From assembly GCA_028753945.1 (NCBI GenBank), contig JAPNXP010000009.1:5890001-5954000 (forward strand): 64,000 nt of DNA, in the 5' to 3' direction. Positions 9,516 through 18,928 of this stretch are shown in pieces. Made by a program: the position numbers and the translations under genes. Position 1 is the stretch's first letter. Every line of letters starts with the position of its first letter. The notes under the pieces are model-generated. The model saw nothing but the letters and a program-made list of their open reading frames with translations. It was not told the DNA's origin and did no database searches. This stretch comes from Hexactinellida sp. DTS-2022 (lineage: Eukaryota > Porifera > Hexactinellida).

Positions 9516-10634
9516 ATGGCAGATGGCTACTACCTGTCTCACCAACAGCTCAAGAAGCTCAATGGCTACAAGTACAAGTCAGTTGGATCTACATTTCTAG
9601 ACCGATTTCTTCAGCCATACTGGAATTGGCTAGTCGCACAAATGCCAATGTGGCTCGCTCCTAATCTAATTACCTTCATTGGGGTTTTATTAAATATATC
9701 AGCAGGGGTCATTTTGATTATTTATAACCCCGACCTTTATTCGGATGCGCCCCGCTGGCCTTTCGCGATATTTGCAATTGCTCTCTTCATCTACACGAGT
9801 TTGGATGCAATTGACGGTAAGCAGGCCCGTCGCACCGGCTCCGCTAGTCCCCTGGGAGAAATCTTCGACCACGGTTGTGACTCCGTGTCCTGTATATTCC
9901 TGGTTCTCGCCACCCTCTCAGCTCTTCAGCTGGGAAACTTGCAATGGGCTTCCTTTTGGCACATATTTATTGTTTCTCTCTTATTCTATTCTTACCAGTG
10001 GCGTACGTACGTCAATGGAACTCTCACATTAAATATGTTTGACGTCACGGAGTGTCAGTTCGGCGTGATGGGAGTTTGCTTTGCGAGAACTATAATGGGA
10101 GGGCATTTTATTCGCGTGGAGGTTTACCCAAATGTGTCACTGGTTGTTATACTGCACTATATGGCGTGTGCTTTGGAGGTGTACATTCTGATGAGAACTC
10201 TGCTACCGATTACGCACGAGGGGGTTGGGAAGAATGGCACTACAGAGGCTGGCACATCTATACTGTCTCCGGGAATTCCTGTCGCTATTGTGATTGTGTT
10301 CTCCTGGCTCTACGCGAGACACAGTCGTATTTATCCTCTGCTGAACTATCCGGCACTGTTCGGCCTAACTTTCTCGCTTCCAATCGCTAAGTACAGTATC
10401 CTTGTTGTTCTCGCACACATGACAAAGTCGCCTCTACCGCTGCTTGACTCTGTGATGCTAGGGCCCCTATTCGCGCTGGCGAACATATACTTTGGTAGCA
10501 TTATCGACGAGCGAGTTGTGCTCTGCTGCTGCCTACTGTACGTGTGTGTCAATACAATACTCGCGTCTACTCTCATCTGTCTGGATATCTGTAATTATTT
10601 GAATATTCAATGTTTTAGAATTGGAAAGAAGTAG
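9516..10634 (+). CDS. CEPT1: CDP-alcohol phosphotransferase (choline/ethanolamine phosphotransferase)
   Basis: 372 residues with about ten membrane segments. The signature DG(x)2AR(x)8G(x)3D(x)3D is intact as DGKQARRTGSASPLGEIFDHGCD, about residues 98-120. The N-terminus LKKLNGYKYKSVGSTFLDRF matches the CEPT1/CHPT1/SELENOI group. The enzyme moves phosphocholine or phosphoethanolamine from the CDP form to diacylglycerol in ER/Golgi membranes, the last Kennedy-pathway step. The supplier enzyme PCYT1 is 10 kb downstream. Which headgroup it prefers cannot be decided by eye; CEPT1 is a placeholder for the subfamily. It starts only 83 bp after LIPT1. Confidence 0.92.
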   Translation: MADGYYLSHQQLKKLNGYKYKSVGSTFLDRFLQPYWNWLVAQMPMWLAPNLITFIGVLLNISAGVILIIYNPDLYSDAPRWPFAIFAIALFIYTSLDAIDGKQARRTGSASPLGEIFDHGCDSVSCIFLVLATLSALQLGNLQWASFWHIFIVSLLFYSYQWRTYVNGTLTLNMFDVTECQFGVMGVCFARTIMGGHFIRVEVYPNVSLVVILHYMACALEVYILMRTLLPITHEGVGKNGTTEAGTSILSPGIPVAIVIVFSWLYARHSRIYPLLNYPALFGLTFSLPIAKYSILVVLAHMTKSPLPLLDSVMLGPLFALANIYFGSIIDERVVLCCCLLYVCVNTILASTLICLDICNYLNIQCFRIGKK

Positions 10635-10928
10635 ATAGCACAACTTTTATAACATTTCGAAACATAGTATTTATGTTACTTGCTCCTTCTAATTCTATAC
10701 TGTGATGTATTTGGTAGTAAAATCATTGTTTTAGCCAAATTTTATGTTCTTAATTTGGCTCTTGGAGCCCGAATATTAGAAACAGCCCAATAGACGTAAT
10801 ACAAATTATACTATTGATTTTATGTGTCCAGTTGTAATCATCATTCATGTATAAAACATTTATTATTATTTATTACAATTTGTATTATCTACGTATATGA
10901 ATTAACGAATATTGCAATTGACAGTCAA

Positions 10929-13900
10929 ATGGCTAGCAATCTGAACTCGAATTTAGATAATCTTAATCCGATTCCTAAATCCTCCCAAAAATCGCGAAAG
11001 AAAGGAAAGAATAAACCGAAAACAGAACTTCCTTTGCCCTCCTCTCCTATAGACCAGTTAGTTTGCAGCAACTTAGATGAATATATCAGCCAATGTCTAT
11101 CTTGGGCCAGAAATGAAGATCGAGGACTCTTGGCTGCGAAATTTCGCGAAACATCCGAACATATAAATTATATTTTCGCTTGTTCTGGTTTAACTGCTCA
11201 GATGACTGGTAATCTTGTAGAATTATTGACGAGTAACGTTTTTACAAAACCAAGTAAATCCTCAAAGGAAATTTTCAAACAGATATATACAACTTTTGTG
11301 CACAGTCAATTCATGTATCCAGGTGGCCCATTAGATAATCTTATTGTGCAATCATTTGATGGAAATCAAAAGTGTGAAATTAGAATTAAACACCTGGTAA
11401 ATATTGTGCATCTATTTGAGGTTTTAATCAATAAATTACCTGAAAAATTTGGGTTAATTGGACTTAATATTTCTAAGTTGATCGACAAATCTGAGACTTG
11501 TACCGACATTGGCTTGTTACCTCTCGAGTTGAGGGATAGGTTAAAGGGCCTCTCTACAATTGTTAAGAAGATACGTGGTGTAGCTGTTGATAGCGAATCT
11601 ACGGTACAATCCACTGAATGTAAGCAGTTACAAATTTCTGAGTTCACACTTGACAGTGGAGCTGTTGATTATAACACTTGTAAAGTGAATGAAAATAATA
11701 ACACCAATAAGAAAATTAAAGATATGCCTAAGCAATTAACCAAGCCTTCTAAAGAGTTAAAAACTCAATTAAGTCTGCCCAAAGAACCCTCTACCAAAGC
11801 TAAAACCTTACAAAGCGAAGCTTTATCAAGGTTATCAATTCTTCCAAGAAATAGCTCAGATATAATTCCTAAGAAATCCAAACGTCCAATTCAGGACCCT
11901 GCTACCACACCGCATTTGTATATTCAATATTTGTTTGAAAACCTCAGAGAAGAAGCGCTATTTCCAATCCGAAAATCTCTGACTCGTTATTTCTCAAGAG
12001 AACGCAAGTCTTTAAACAGATATTTATACGTTTACGAGAACGTACACTGTAGGGGGCTCTCCTGTTCTGATAAAGAGGGTGTGGTTGTTAACATTTCGTT
12101 CTCGCCTGTTGGCGTTAAGAATCCGAAGAAGTATAAATGGATCAGCTCAAAGAGGCTAAAATTTGGTTCTGTTGTTTGCATTTTCACCAAAAGTAAAAAG
12201 AAGCATTATTTTGATAACATTTATTTCGCGACAATCGTTAGGAGAAATGCCCGGGAATTGAGCAAGCGCCTCTGTGTCTCAATTCGATTCGAAGACGGTG
12301 TCCCTATCGGATTCGATCCCTCTCTGGAGTATACTATGATTGAGTCTAAATCTTCTCATTTCAAACATCTTCACAGCTGTTTGAAGGCTCTCCTCTCTAT
12401 CGACATTGATTCTATTCCCATTCAAGATGTATTGCTAAATCAATGCAGCCATTCTGTACTGCCTGCATACATCAAGTCTGACGATAAATCAGGAAATAAA
12501 ATAGGTGAATGGGAAGTGAATAACCGATCTCAGTACTCCTCTATTGAATTCGCTCTCACTAATCATATAGCATTATTCAAAGCACCTAATTTGGTAGCTC
12601 AATACAACACGAGTGAATTATTCATTAAAACATTTCTCCAAAACAGACAGAGAGTGTTGCAGTCGCTGCCTACACAGCTAGCCTACCAATTCGATGAGAG
12701 AATAGTCCTACAGCGACTGGCAGAAATCAGGAGCAGGATTGGTTTGAAAATAGAGATTGGGTTCTATAGTGTGTTGTGCTTATCACCTCTCCTGGTCATT
12801 CTGCCAGACACACAGACCATGGATTCGTTCCTAGAAAAAATACACAGCACAGAGAGTAACTTAATCCGACTGAATTCAAGAAGTTCTACCAAGAGGTTGC
12901 TCGCGGCTAAATCCCTATTCGAGGTTACAGATCGCTATCTCAACACACACGATCTCCCGCAAGAGATCCGTAAGCTTAAATCCCAGATCAAATCCTTGCA
13001 GTCCAAATTGTATAGTTACAAGAAGAAGCTCTGGAATTTGTCGCGGGATATTCTACAGAGCAGGCCTCTGACAGAATCGGACATCCGACAAGTTGTAAGC
13101 GCAGATGTGTATGAGAGTCTTTTCAACTCAAATCTCACAAAACCGGAACACATGTCTCTCATTGACTACTGGCTTACGGATGGTTCAACTAATCTGATTA
13201 ATATTGTTTCTCCTAACACTGTCTCAATACCCAGTGAGAATCCTGAAGTGCCTATTAATACCGATTATACAATAAGGCAATATACTGAGTCTGTACTACC
13301 GATTGATGTTACTTACCAAGTCAGTGATTCTAGGGAGGATCTGTTTGATGATTTGAATTATGGTGATTTCGATGCCTCTTTAGAGAATGTGGGTGGATTA
13401 GAAGCTCAGTACTGTAATTACTCTGTGGATGATGCGGAAGCTGAATTAGCTCAGGAGGAATCTGGAGATTCTGAATATTCTCAATCTTCTGATTCAGCTG
13501 AGAGCGAATCTTCAGATTTAGAAAATGATTTTTTTGATGAAATATTAGAAGAGTCCGTAGATAGACAAACACAAGCACAAATGCCAGCTGATTCTGTGTT
13601 GGACGCGAAGTTAAGTGTTTGGGAGATTGAATTGTCAGAGCGAATTAAACTGCATAACCTATGGGGCAAGACATTCCGCGAAAAAATATTTAAGGACCTT
13701 GTAAACATATCAGAAGACGTTAGTAAAGTGGTTACTGATATCTCGTCAGTTAGGTCAGAACTGGACACTTACATTATGAAGCAGGTGCCTCTCGTTGCTA
13801 CGACTCCTGTCGAAGGAGTTAAGTTCTATAAACAGCTGAGACAGCTGAAGCCTCGGATCGTGATTATCCATAGTGCTTGCTACTTAAGGGAATCTGAGCT

Positions 13901-14885
13901 GGTAGCTCTGCTCACTAACTCAGTCACGCATTTGATTCTATTCGACTCAGTTAGTTATAAAGGTTCTAAATCTCCCAACTCTAATGGTTTAGTCAGAAGA
14001 TTAATTAAGAACGATTTCAAATATTTTCCCCTTTTACCAAAATTGGTGATGCGACCTGAAATAGCTGCTTTAACCGAATCCTACATAGATATAGAAGTGG
14101 ATCTTAATCTTCCTAATGTTATGGGAGTTTCTAAAAATGTATTCTTTGTGGACAGCTCGTCTCCAGAGAATTGTTTCTCCAAACAAGGAACTGATTTCAC
14201 CAACGAGCATGAAGCTAGTTTCCTTGTACAGTTTGCTAAATACTTATTAAAGCAAGGTTATTCTGAAAAAGATATTTCTATTTATACTTTCTACCCTGCG
14301 CAGAAAGCCTTTATTAATTCGCTTCTACGAAAAGTGAATATACGCAATGGCTTAAAGCTTTCTCTCGTGAATCCTTCTGTAAAGAAACTGAATAAGATAT
14401 CCCTGTTGTCTCTAGTGCGTAGTAACAAGCACAATGATATTGGGACTCTAGCTAATACCGAGATTGTGTATACCGCGTTCTCTACTGCTAGTCAGGGTCT
14501 GTTTGTTATAGGAGACGCAGAGTGTATTAGAGCCTCTAGCGATTGCCCTGTGATCTGGGAAATAATATTGGATGCATTTAAGCGCAACTTGAATAAGAAA
14601 CTGCCTCTCTCTTGCAAGACTCACGGGAATATTACGTTAGTGAGTAGAGACAAGGATTTCAGAAAGGTTCGTAACGGAGGTTGCCTCATGCCTTGCTCTG
14701 CAGAGCTCAGCTGTGGACACATTTGTCCTCAGATCTGCCACCCGGGCCCGCACACGGGAACTGAGTGTGTACAGACATGTGGACACATCGAGATGTGCGA
14801 GATTTCCAGCCAAGCAAAGGATTCGAATCTGCAGAGATCTTCTCAAGATAACGTATTTTATGAATCCCAAACTGCCTCATGGTAA
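10929..14885 (+). CDS. ZNFX1-like protein with degenerate SF1 helicase core and NF-X1 zinc finger
   Basis: About 1318 residues in one exon. The frame opens at GTG 10824, but ATG 10929 follows an acceptor-like AG by 4 nt and begins a typical MASNLNSNLD tail. Residues ~350-560 match the ZNFX1 region before the helicase. From ~1000 onward it follows ZNFX1 closely: RPEIAALTESY, NEHEASFLVQFAKYLLKQGY, LLSLVRSNK, then an NF-X1 finger with CGHICPQICHPG near 1260. The catalytic motifs are gone. There is no Walker A, HSAC stands where the DEXX/EEAA motif belongs, FDSVSYKGSKSP replaces the GDxxQLxP motif, and AFSTASQG replaces the SRAxxG arginine motif. ZNFX1 is an antiviral and small-RNA helicase; this copy is probably a non-catalytic scaffold. 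It lacks most zinc fingers and the C-terminal domain of full ZNFX1. Confidence 0.85.
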   Translation: MASNLNSNLDNLNPIPKSSQKSRKKGKNKPKTELPLPSSPIDQLVCSNLDEYISQCLSWARNEDRGLLAAKFRETSEHINYIFACSGLTAQMTGNLVELLTSNVFTKPSKSSKEIFKQIYTTFVHSQFMYPGGPLDNLIVQSFDGNQKCEIRIKHLVNIVHLFEVLINKLPEKFGLIGLNISKLIDKSETCTDIGLLPLELRDRLKGLSTIVKKIRGVAVDSESTVQSTECKQLQISEFTLDSGAVDYNTCKVNENNNTNKKIKDMPKQLTKPSKELKTQLSLPKEPSTKAKTLQSEALSRLSILPRNSSDIIPKKSKRPIQDPATTPHLYIQYLFENLREEALFPIRKSLTRYFSRERKSLNRYLYVYENVHCRGLSCSDKEGVVVNISFSPVGVKNPKKYKWISSKRLKFGSVVCIFTKSKKKHYFDNIYFATIVRRNARELSKRLCVSIRFEDGVPIGFDPSLEYTMIESKSSHFKHLHSCLKALLSIDIDSIPIQDVLLNQCSHSVLPAYIKSDDKSGNKIGEWEVNNRSQYSSIEFALTNHIALFKAPNLVAQYNTSELFIKTFLQNRQRVLQSLPTQLAYQFDERIVLQRLAEIRSRIGLKIEIGFYSVLCLSPLLVILPDTQTMDSFLEKIHSTESNLIRLNSRSSTKRLLAAKSLFEVTDRYLNTHDLPQEIRKLKSQIKSLQSKLYSYKKKLWNLSRDILQSRPLTESDIRQVVSADVYESLFNSNLTKPEHMSLIDYWLTDGSTNLINIVSPNTVSIPSENPEVPINTDYTIRQYTESVLPIDVTYQVSDSREDLFDDLNYGDFDASLENVGGLEAQYCNYSVDDAEAELAQEESGDSEYSQSSDSAESESSDLENDFFDEILEESVDRQTQAQMPADSVLDAKLSVWEIELSERIKLHNLWGKTFREKIFKDLVNISEDVSKVVTDISSVRSELDTYIMKQVPLVATTPVEGVKFYKQLRQLKPRIVIIHSACYLRESELVALLTNSVTHLILFDSVSYKGSKSPNSNGLVRRLIKNDFKYFPLLPKLVMRPEIAALTESYIDIEVDLNLPNVMGVSKNVFFVDSSSPENCFSKQGTDFTNEHEASFLVQFAKYLLKQGYSEKDISIYTFYPAQKAFINSLLRKVNIRNGLKLSLVNPSVKKLNKISLLSLVRSNKHNDIGTLANTEIVYTAFSTASQGLFVIGDAECIRASSDCPVIWEIILDAFKRNLNKKLPLSCKTHGNITLVSRDKDFRKVRNGGCLMPCSAELSCGHICPQICHPGPHTGTECVQTCGHIEMCEISSQAKDSNLQRSSQDNVFYESQTASW

Positions 14886-15216
14886 CAACAACAATAATTT
14901 GATGGATACAGACAATCGGTGAGATATATGATTAGAATTCATGCTCCATAATTAGATCCGTAATTAGAATTCATGCATAATCAATGTTAAAAGTAAATTT
15001 TCTTTCATTTGTTTAGATAGTTATATAATGTAATGCCAGCGATTATAATACCATTAGTTTGAGTTGAATATTTTCTTAGCTTAGCTTGCTTGTTTGAACA
15101 CTTTTTAGATTATGAGTATATTATGCATCATGCTATATAATTTGAATAATTGTTATAGAACTGTTAATATAATTTCCTAGATCTGTTAATATTGTTTACA
15201 ACTTGTGTTTAGTTTA
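14886..15216. other. intergenic spacer
   Basis: AT-rich. It holds two close direct copies of attagaattcatgc (around 14931 and 14961). No ORF. It ends with tgtgtttag 4 nt before the next ATG. Confidence 0.5.
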
Positions 15217-16008
15217 ATGGCAACAATCGAGTTTGGTGATTTTGCTTGTACCGAGTTTGGAGGATTTACTGACCACACTTCTGCCATTCCTGCGAATTCA
15301 GAATCTTGTTCTATCTTTCCTGAGACAGGCTCAGTTAAGAGCTTTAACAGTGCCTTAGCTCAATCTTTTAACTTTAACCAGAAAGGTGTTACTCTTCCTG
15401 ACACTAATAAGAAATCTAATGAACAAGAAGGGAAGTTTGGATTTAGCTCTGTTCTAGAACAGGGATTCAGTCAGAATCAAATCGCAAAGCTCTCTGGCTT
15501 GCATGTTTATAAAAATTTCATCGCACACCTATCTCTTACAGACGAAGGCCTGTCGAATATGCAAAATCTATCAATTCCCAGTTTGACGTCTCTCTCGTTC
15601 TTCCCAGAGAAAACTAACTCTTTTGAATTGGAATTATCTGTTGCTAAAGATTTCCCAAATACCGCAAAAGAAGAGAGCTCTGAAATCGAAAATTCTAATT
15701 TCCTTCTTGACCTGTCTCTCCCGATTAAAGAGGTTAAGTTAGAAGAACCCACCAGGGGCCTAAACTTAGACGAAGATATGTTGAGTTTAAACTTCGGGGG
15801 CTTAGACGTTATGGAAGAGAAAATTGAGATTGTTACAATTTCTCAAGAAACTTCTATTGCAGATTCTAAAAATATTGAGTCGTCTTTAAAGTTAGAGAAA
15901 ATTCAGATAAGTAAGGAAACCGAGGCTATTATACAATCTCTACCCGACCTGTCCTACCTGATGTCTCGAGTATTAGTATTCCCTGTGGACAATAGACTGT
16001 CTGTTTAA
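15217..16008 (+). CDS. AFTPH: aftiphilin-like clathrin/AP adaptor accessory protein
   Basis: 263 residues, mostly low-complexity and acidic. The N-terminus has FGDF and FGGF (EFGDFACTEFGGF), the ear-binding FxxF-type motifs of aftiphilin and related AP-1/GGA accessory proteins. The C-terminus EAIIQSLPDLSYLMSRVLVFP matches the conserved aftiphilin end. A middle block around FSSVLEQGFSQNQIAKLSGLHVYKNF is less clear. Aftiphilin acts with gamma-synergin in AP-1/clathrin traffic at the trans-Golgi network and endosomes. The length is much shorter than vertebrate aftiphilin. ATG 15217 is chosen over the GTG at 15205. Identification rests on the two terminal motifs. Confidence 0.7.
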   Translation: MATIEFGDFACTEFGGFTDHTSAIPANSESCSIFPETGSVKSFNSALAQSFNFNQKGVTLPDTNKKSNEQEGKFGFSSVLEQGFSQNQIAKLSGLHVYKNFIAHLSLTDEGLSNMQNLSIPSLTSLSFFPEKTNSFELELSVAKDFPNTAKEESSEIENSNFLLDLSLPIKEVKLEEPTRGLNLDEDMLSLNFGGLDVMEEKIEIVTISQETSIADSKNIESSLKLEKIQISKETEAIIQSLPDLSYLMSRVLVFPVDNRLSV

Positions 16009-16388
16009 CTGCAGGGGATTCTACTAGAATAATTTAATAGGAAAGTAATGCTATTCTCTGCTAAACTGCTTTTGCTCGACTTTCTGAACTGTAAATATGC
16101 AATGTGTGAATACTGAATAGTAATTTATAATTGGACACTGATTTACTCAGAATTTCACTTGCAAAGTGCTTTTTGCACCTCTTACATCTAAGTTAACTTC
16201 AATTTTAGGAGGAACTCGATATATCCGCTTATAACGAAGTTAAATATATTCCCCAGATGGAAAAGTACTTGATATTACTCCTATCATATTGAAGTAAACC
16301 TAAGGGCCTTGGACTTTACTGTATTTTAAATTTAATTTATTACTTTTATCTTCTGTTGAAACCTTTGAATAGAACTATTAACTTTGTG
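16009..16388. other. intergenic spacer with a degenerate TIR-element relic
   Basis: At about 16210-16315 there are ccgcttataacgaag and a terminal gactttactgta. These resemble internal and end sequences of the element in SLMAP intron 3, so an old relative is likely. Nothing else is seen. Confidence 0.4.
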
Positions 16389-16547
16389 ATGGGTGAAGAC
16401 GGGAGTGGAGACGAGGAGTCAGATCTCAGTCTGCCGCTAGCCTCGGAGCGAGACGAGAATACAGCTATCTTCTGGACTTTTGTGGCCTTTGCATCTGGAG
16501 TTCTTATAATACGCATATTGCCTTATGGAATTAGACTATTTTCATAA
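16389..16547 (+). CDS. 52-residue tail-anchored protein, possibly TOM5-like
   Basis: From ATG 16389 the frame gives an acidic Ser/Glu/Asp-rich N-terminal half (residues 1-30). A single hydrophobic segment follows, about 31-46 (FWTFVAFASGVLIIRILP), then a short basic end. The -RILPYGIRLF- finish loosely recalls the RVTPFILKKL end of animal TOMM5, and the size fits small TOM-complex subunits, but similarity is too weak to name it. An upstream in-frame TTG at 16356 is not needed. It may also be an unrelated tail-anchored microprotein. It lies between two clear genes on the same strand. Confidence 0.45.
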   Translation: MGEDGSGDEESDLSLPLASERDENTAIFWTFVAFASGVLIIRILPYGIRLFS

Positions 16548-16737
16548 CTCACTATTACTTACTTACATTCCTAGTCTTATTCAAACTATCAAGTAATTAA
16601 CGAATTATCATTGATAGAATTAAATTAGTATTTTGCTAAATCGGGAATGGAATCTTTGTTTTGTGTATAATATTATGCATTTATGAATTTATGTTACAAA
16701 ACACTATTTGTAGATGTGAAACAGCTTAGCGGTCTCA

Positions 16738-17352
16738 ATGGATTCCTCACATTCCAGTTCATCTTATCCCAGATTCAATCTCCGTACCAATATCTTGCTC
16801 AGGCCATGGATGATACTCTGCTGTATCGTGTTCCTCCTGTCTCTCTCATTCGGAATAGGAGCTCTCTTCTCCCCTGAGTGGGCCGTTAAGAAATCAGGTA
16901 CAGACTACGTTGGTTTGCTGAGAAGTTGCTCTGAGAGCTTTGGCTGTTTCGACACTCCTTCTATCTGGTGCCTCCCAGACCGCGAAGACAATTGTGAAAC
17001 GATTAAAATTCGTTTACAGCTAGTTTTGCTTTTCTGTTTCTTCGGTCTGTTTCTCTCTCTCTCCGGAGTACTGTTTTCTCTCCCATTCTTTGCCCCCTGC
17101 GTGCTCGTGATGGGAGTAGGCATTTCTATACTCGCTACTATCGCATACGTCACGGCCGTCGTTCTATTCATGACGATCGACAAATATTTCTTCTTGTTCA
17201 GCACGTTTGAAGATCCGACACAGATTACCTATGGCTTCTATCTGTGTGTGGTCGCCGCTGCTGCCAGCCTCTGCGCGGCTCCGTTTGCTTTGAAAGCTGC
17301 TCACTCACACCTTGGGGAGATGCACGCGAAGAGACAGGGGAAAGGGTTCTGA
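16738..17352 (+). CDS. claudin/PMP22/LHFPL-like tetraspan membrane protein
   Basis: 204 residues with four predicted membrane segments, about 24-46, 93-113, 118-143 and 162-184. The first extracellular loop has the claudin-superfamily pattern: W after TM1 (FSPEWAV), GLLRSC, and a second cysteine (FGCF). Further cysteines lie in SIWCLPDREDNC. The tail is basic (HAKRQGKGF). Superfamily members form junctions, act as auxiliary subunits of channels, or regulate adhesion. The two extra cysteines in the loop and the low sequence identity prevent assigning it to claudins, EMP/PMP22 or LHFPL. ATG 16738 follows an acceptor-like gaaacag. Confidence 0.75.
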   Translation: MDSSHSSSSYPRFNLRTNILLRPWMILCCIVFLLSLSFGIGALFSPEWAVKKSGTDYVGLLRSCSESFGCFDTPSIWCLPDREDNCETIKIRLQLVLLFCFFGLFLSLSGVLFSLPFFAPCVLVMGVGISILATIAYVTAVVLFMTIDKYFFLFSTFEDPTQITYGFYLCVVAAAASLCAAPFALKAAHSHLGEMHAKRQGKGF

Positions 17353-17374
17353 ATTGATTTCATTCGTTTTTGAG

Positions 17375-17426
17375 TTCTTATCACTTACATTTTATTTATT
17401 TTCTTATCACTTACATTTTATTTATT
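17375..17426. repeat. two tandem copies of a 26-bp unit
   Basis: ttcttatcacttacatttta followed by tttatt is repeated exactly twice, with a third partial start (ttcttat). It lies in the spacer directly after the claudin-like gene. Confidence 0.85.
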
Positions 17427-17567
17427 TTCTTATTGCTAAAATATCCGAATTTTTCCATATTTACACATTTGTAACAAAAACCCATTCAACTGTTTTAATT
17501 ATTTAGTATCAAGTTCTACTTACATATGATAATATTGTTTGTTGTTGTTATAGATATAGTATTTACA

Positions 17568-18176
17568 ATGTCTCATGGAAGTTCTACCAAGACAGCTACC
17601 AAAACAGCTGTGACCAAGAGCAGTAAGCTCACCAAAGAAGAGGAGCGTCTCTTGTTAGAGAACAGCACCGATATTTCTAGCACGGCATCAGCTGTTTTCT
17701 ACATAAATGCGTTTTTAGTAGCAGCAATACCGACCTGGTATTTCTACCGCGTGCAGATGATGGAGCTTGTATTCTATCTGCCTATATTCCTGGTCATTTC
17801 TGTAGCCAATTGCTGGCTGCTAGCAAACGCGTACCGCAACTGGAGATTCGTACTGCACCACAAGATTGGAGGGAAGATTGAGCACATCGTGAGTAAGGAA
17901 GTAATGCGAAAATTGGAAGCCGCAGGCAAGAGTAAATCGGCTTCGCGCCAGGAGAAAGAGGAGCGCGTTTCTCTCAAAAAGAACCAAGTAGCGGACAGCC
18001 AAGCTACTACTTTCTCCATATTCTACAACAATGTATTCTTCTTTGTGATATTCTTCATTTTCTCCTGCATATTCTTGCGTAACAACTCGCCGCTAATGAA
18101 CTATGTGATTTCTACAGCAGGGGCAGCTGTCATTGTGTGGCTCCTCTCTACTGGCGCTACAGTGCAGAAGAAATAG
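17568..18176 (+). CDS. SSR3: translocon-associated protein subunit gamma (signal sequence receptor 3)
   Basis: 202 residues. Diagnostic blocks are present: FYINAFLVAAIPTWYFYRVQ, then VSKEVMRKLEAAGKSKSASR, KNQVADSQATTFSIFYNN, and the C-terminal LLSTGA. Four membrane segments are arranged as two pairs around a charged cytosolic loop, as in TRAP-gamma. The protein is part of the TRAP complex beside Sec61 in the ER and helps insertion of some signal sequences. The frame extends upstream in hydrophobic codons from 17526. I use ATG 17568 because it begins the normal basic N-terminus (MSHGSSTKTATKT) and the upstream part looks like spacer. An AATAAA at 18239-18244, 63 bp after the stop, is a likely poly(A) signal. 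Confidence 0.95.
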   Translation: MSHGSSTKTATKTAVTKSSKLTKEEERLLLENSTDISSTASAVFYINAFLVAAIPTWYFYRVQMMELVFYLPIFLVISVANCWLLANAYRNWRFVLHHKIGGKIEHIVSKEVMRKLEAAGKSKSASRQEKEERVSLKKNQVADSQATTFSIFYNNVFFFVIFFIFSCIFLRNNSPLMNYVISTAGAAVIVWLLSTGATVQKK

Positions 18177-18502
18177 GCTTGTAACTTATAGGATGCTGTG
18201 TTATATTGGTAGTATGCTTTCTTAATTGAAATTCATTCAATAAACTATTGTAGGAGACATCATAACCTTTTCATCCGGGTTCGTATAATTTAAAACCTCA
18301 CGTGTTATGGTAATAAGTTTCAATCTTCAATTATGGATAATACTTAAAAGATTAGATTTAAATGGGCGAGTGTATTTCCTTGTTAACAAATAGGCTATTT
18401 AGCTTATCCCTACATTTATAATAACTTTGGTTAATATTTCATTTTCATCAGATTTATAACAATAATTGCTATTGCTATCTATAACTAACAATTTCAATAA
18501 GA
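18177..18502. other. intergenic spacer with poly(A) signal
   Basis: Contains AATAAA at 18239-18244 after SSR3. Otherwise AT-rich without features. Confidence 0.6.
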
Positions 18503-18928
18503 ATGTATGAAGACACGGCTTTAAGACAGCGACCAGGCAGCAATTTAAAATCAACCGAAACCCTTTATGTGCCCCCAGTACACTTCTTCTCCCTCGTGTC
18601 GCCACAAATTTATTTGATTCTAACTTTCGCTTATATAATCTTGGCTGCAGCATGGTATTCTCCCGAGCAAATCCCAGTTTATGTACTGGACACACCTATC
18701 GTGGGTCATTTGTTTCAGTTCTTAATTGCGTTCCCTATATTGAATTTGTTAATTATTTGGTTCACTATTATCGCACACATAGTAGAGTCTTTCTTCGCGG
18801 TTAAATTCTGTTGGAAGCACAACTTTTCCAACTCTTCTACTGCTCTCTATATTGCACAGACTTTATATTGTGGCGGCCTCTGCTTGAGAGTACTTTTCCG
18901 GTACAAACCCAGTATGTACAGATATTGA
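18503..18928 (+). CDS. TMEM254: TMEM254-like (DUF4499) membrane protein
   Basis: 141 residues with three membrane segments, about 36-52, 70-92 and 108-128. The core IIAHIVESFFAVKFCWKH followed by LYIAQTLYCGGLCLRVLFRY aligns in order and spacing with TMEM254 (HVGESLYA…LQTFFFG…L…YK). The middle proline-rich extracellular stretch (SPEQIPVYVLDTPIVGHLF) also corresponds. The function of TMEM254 is unknown. The protein is about 18 residues longer at the N-terminus than human. A basic N-terminus suggests N-in. Confidence 0.75.
   Translation: MYEDTALRQRPGSNLKSTETLYVPPVHFFSLVSPQIYLILTFAYIILAAAWYSPEQIPVYVLDTPIVGHLFQFLIAFPILNLLIIWFTIIAHIVESFFAVKFCWKHNFSNSSTALYIAQTLYCGGLCLRVLFRYKPSMYRY

Noticed and set aside
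10052-10390. 112-codon ORF in the CDP-alcohol phosphotransferase
   Set aside because: Overlaps the enzyme in another frame; no features.
13330-13768. Minus-strand ORFs inside the ZNFX1-like gene
   Set aside because: Shadows of the Glu/Asp/Ser-rich linker.
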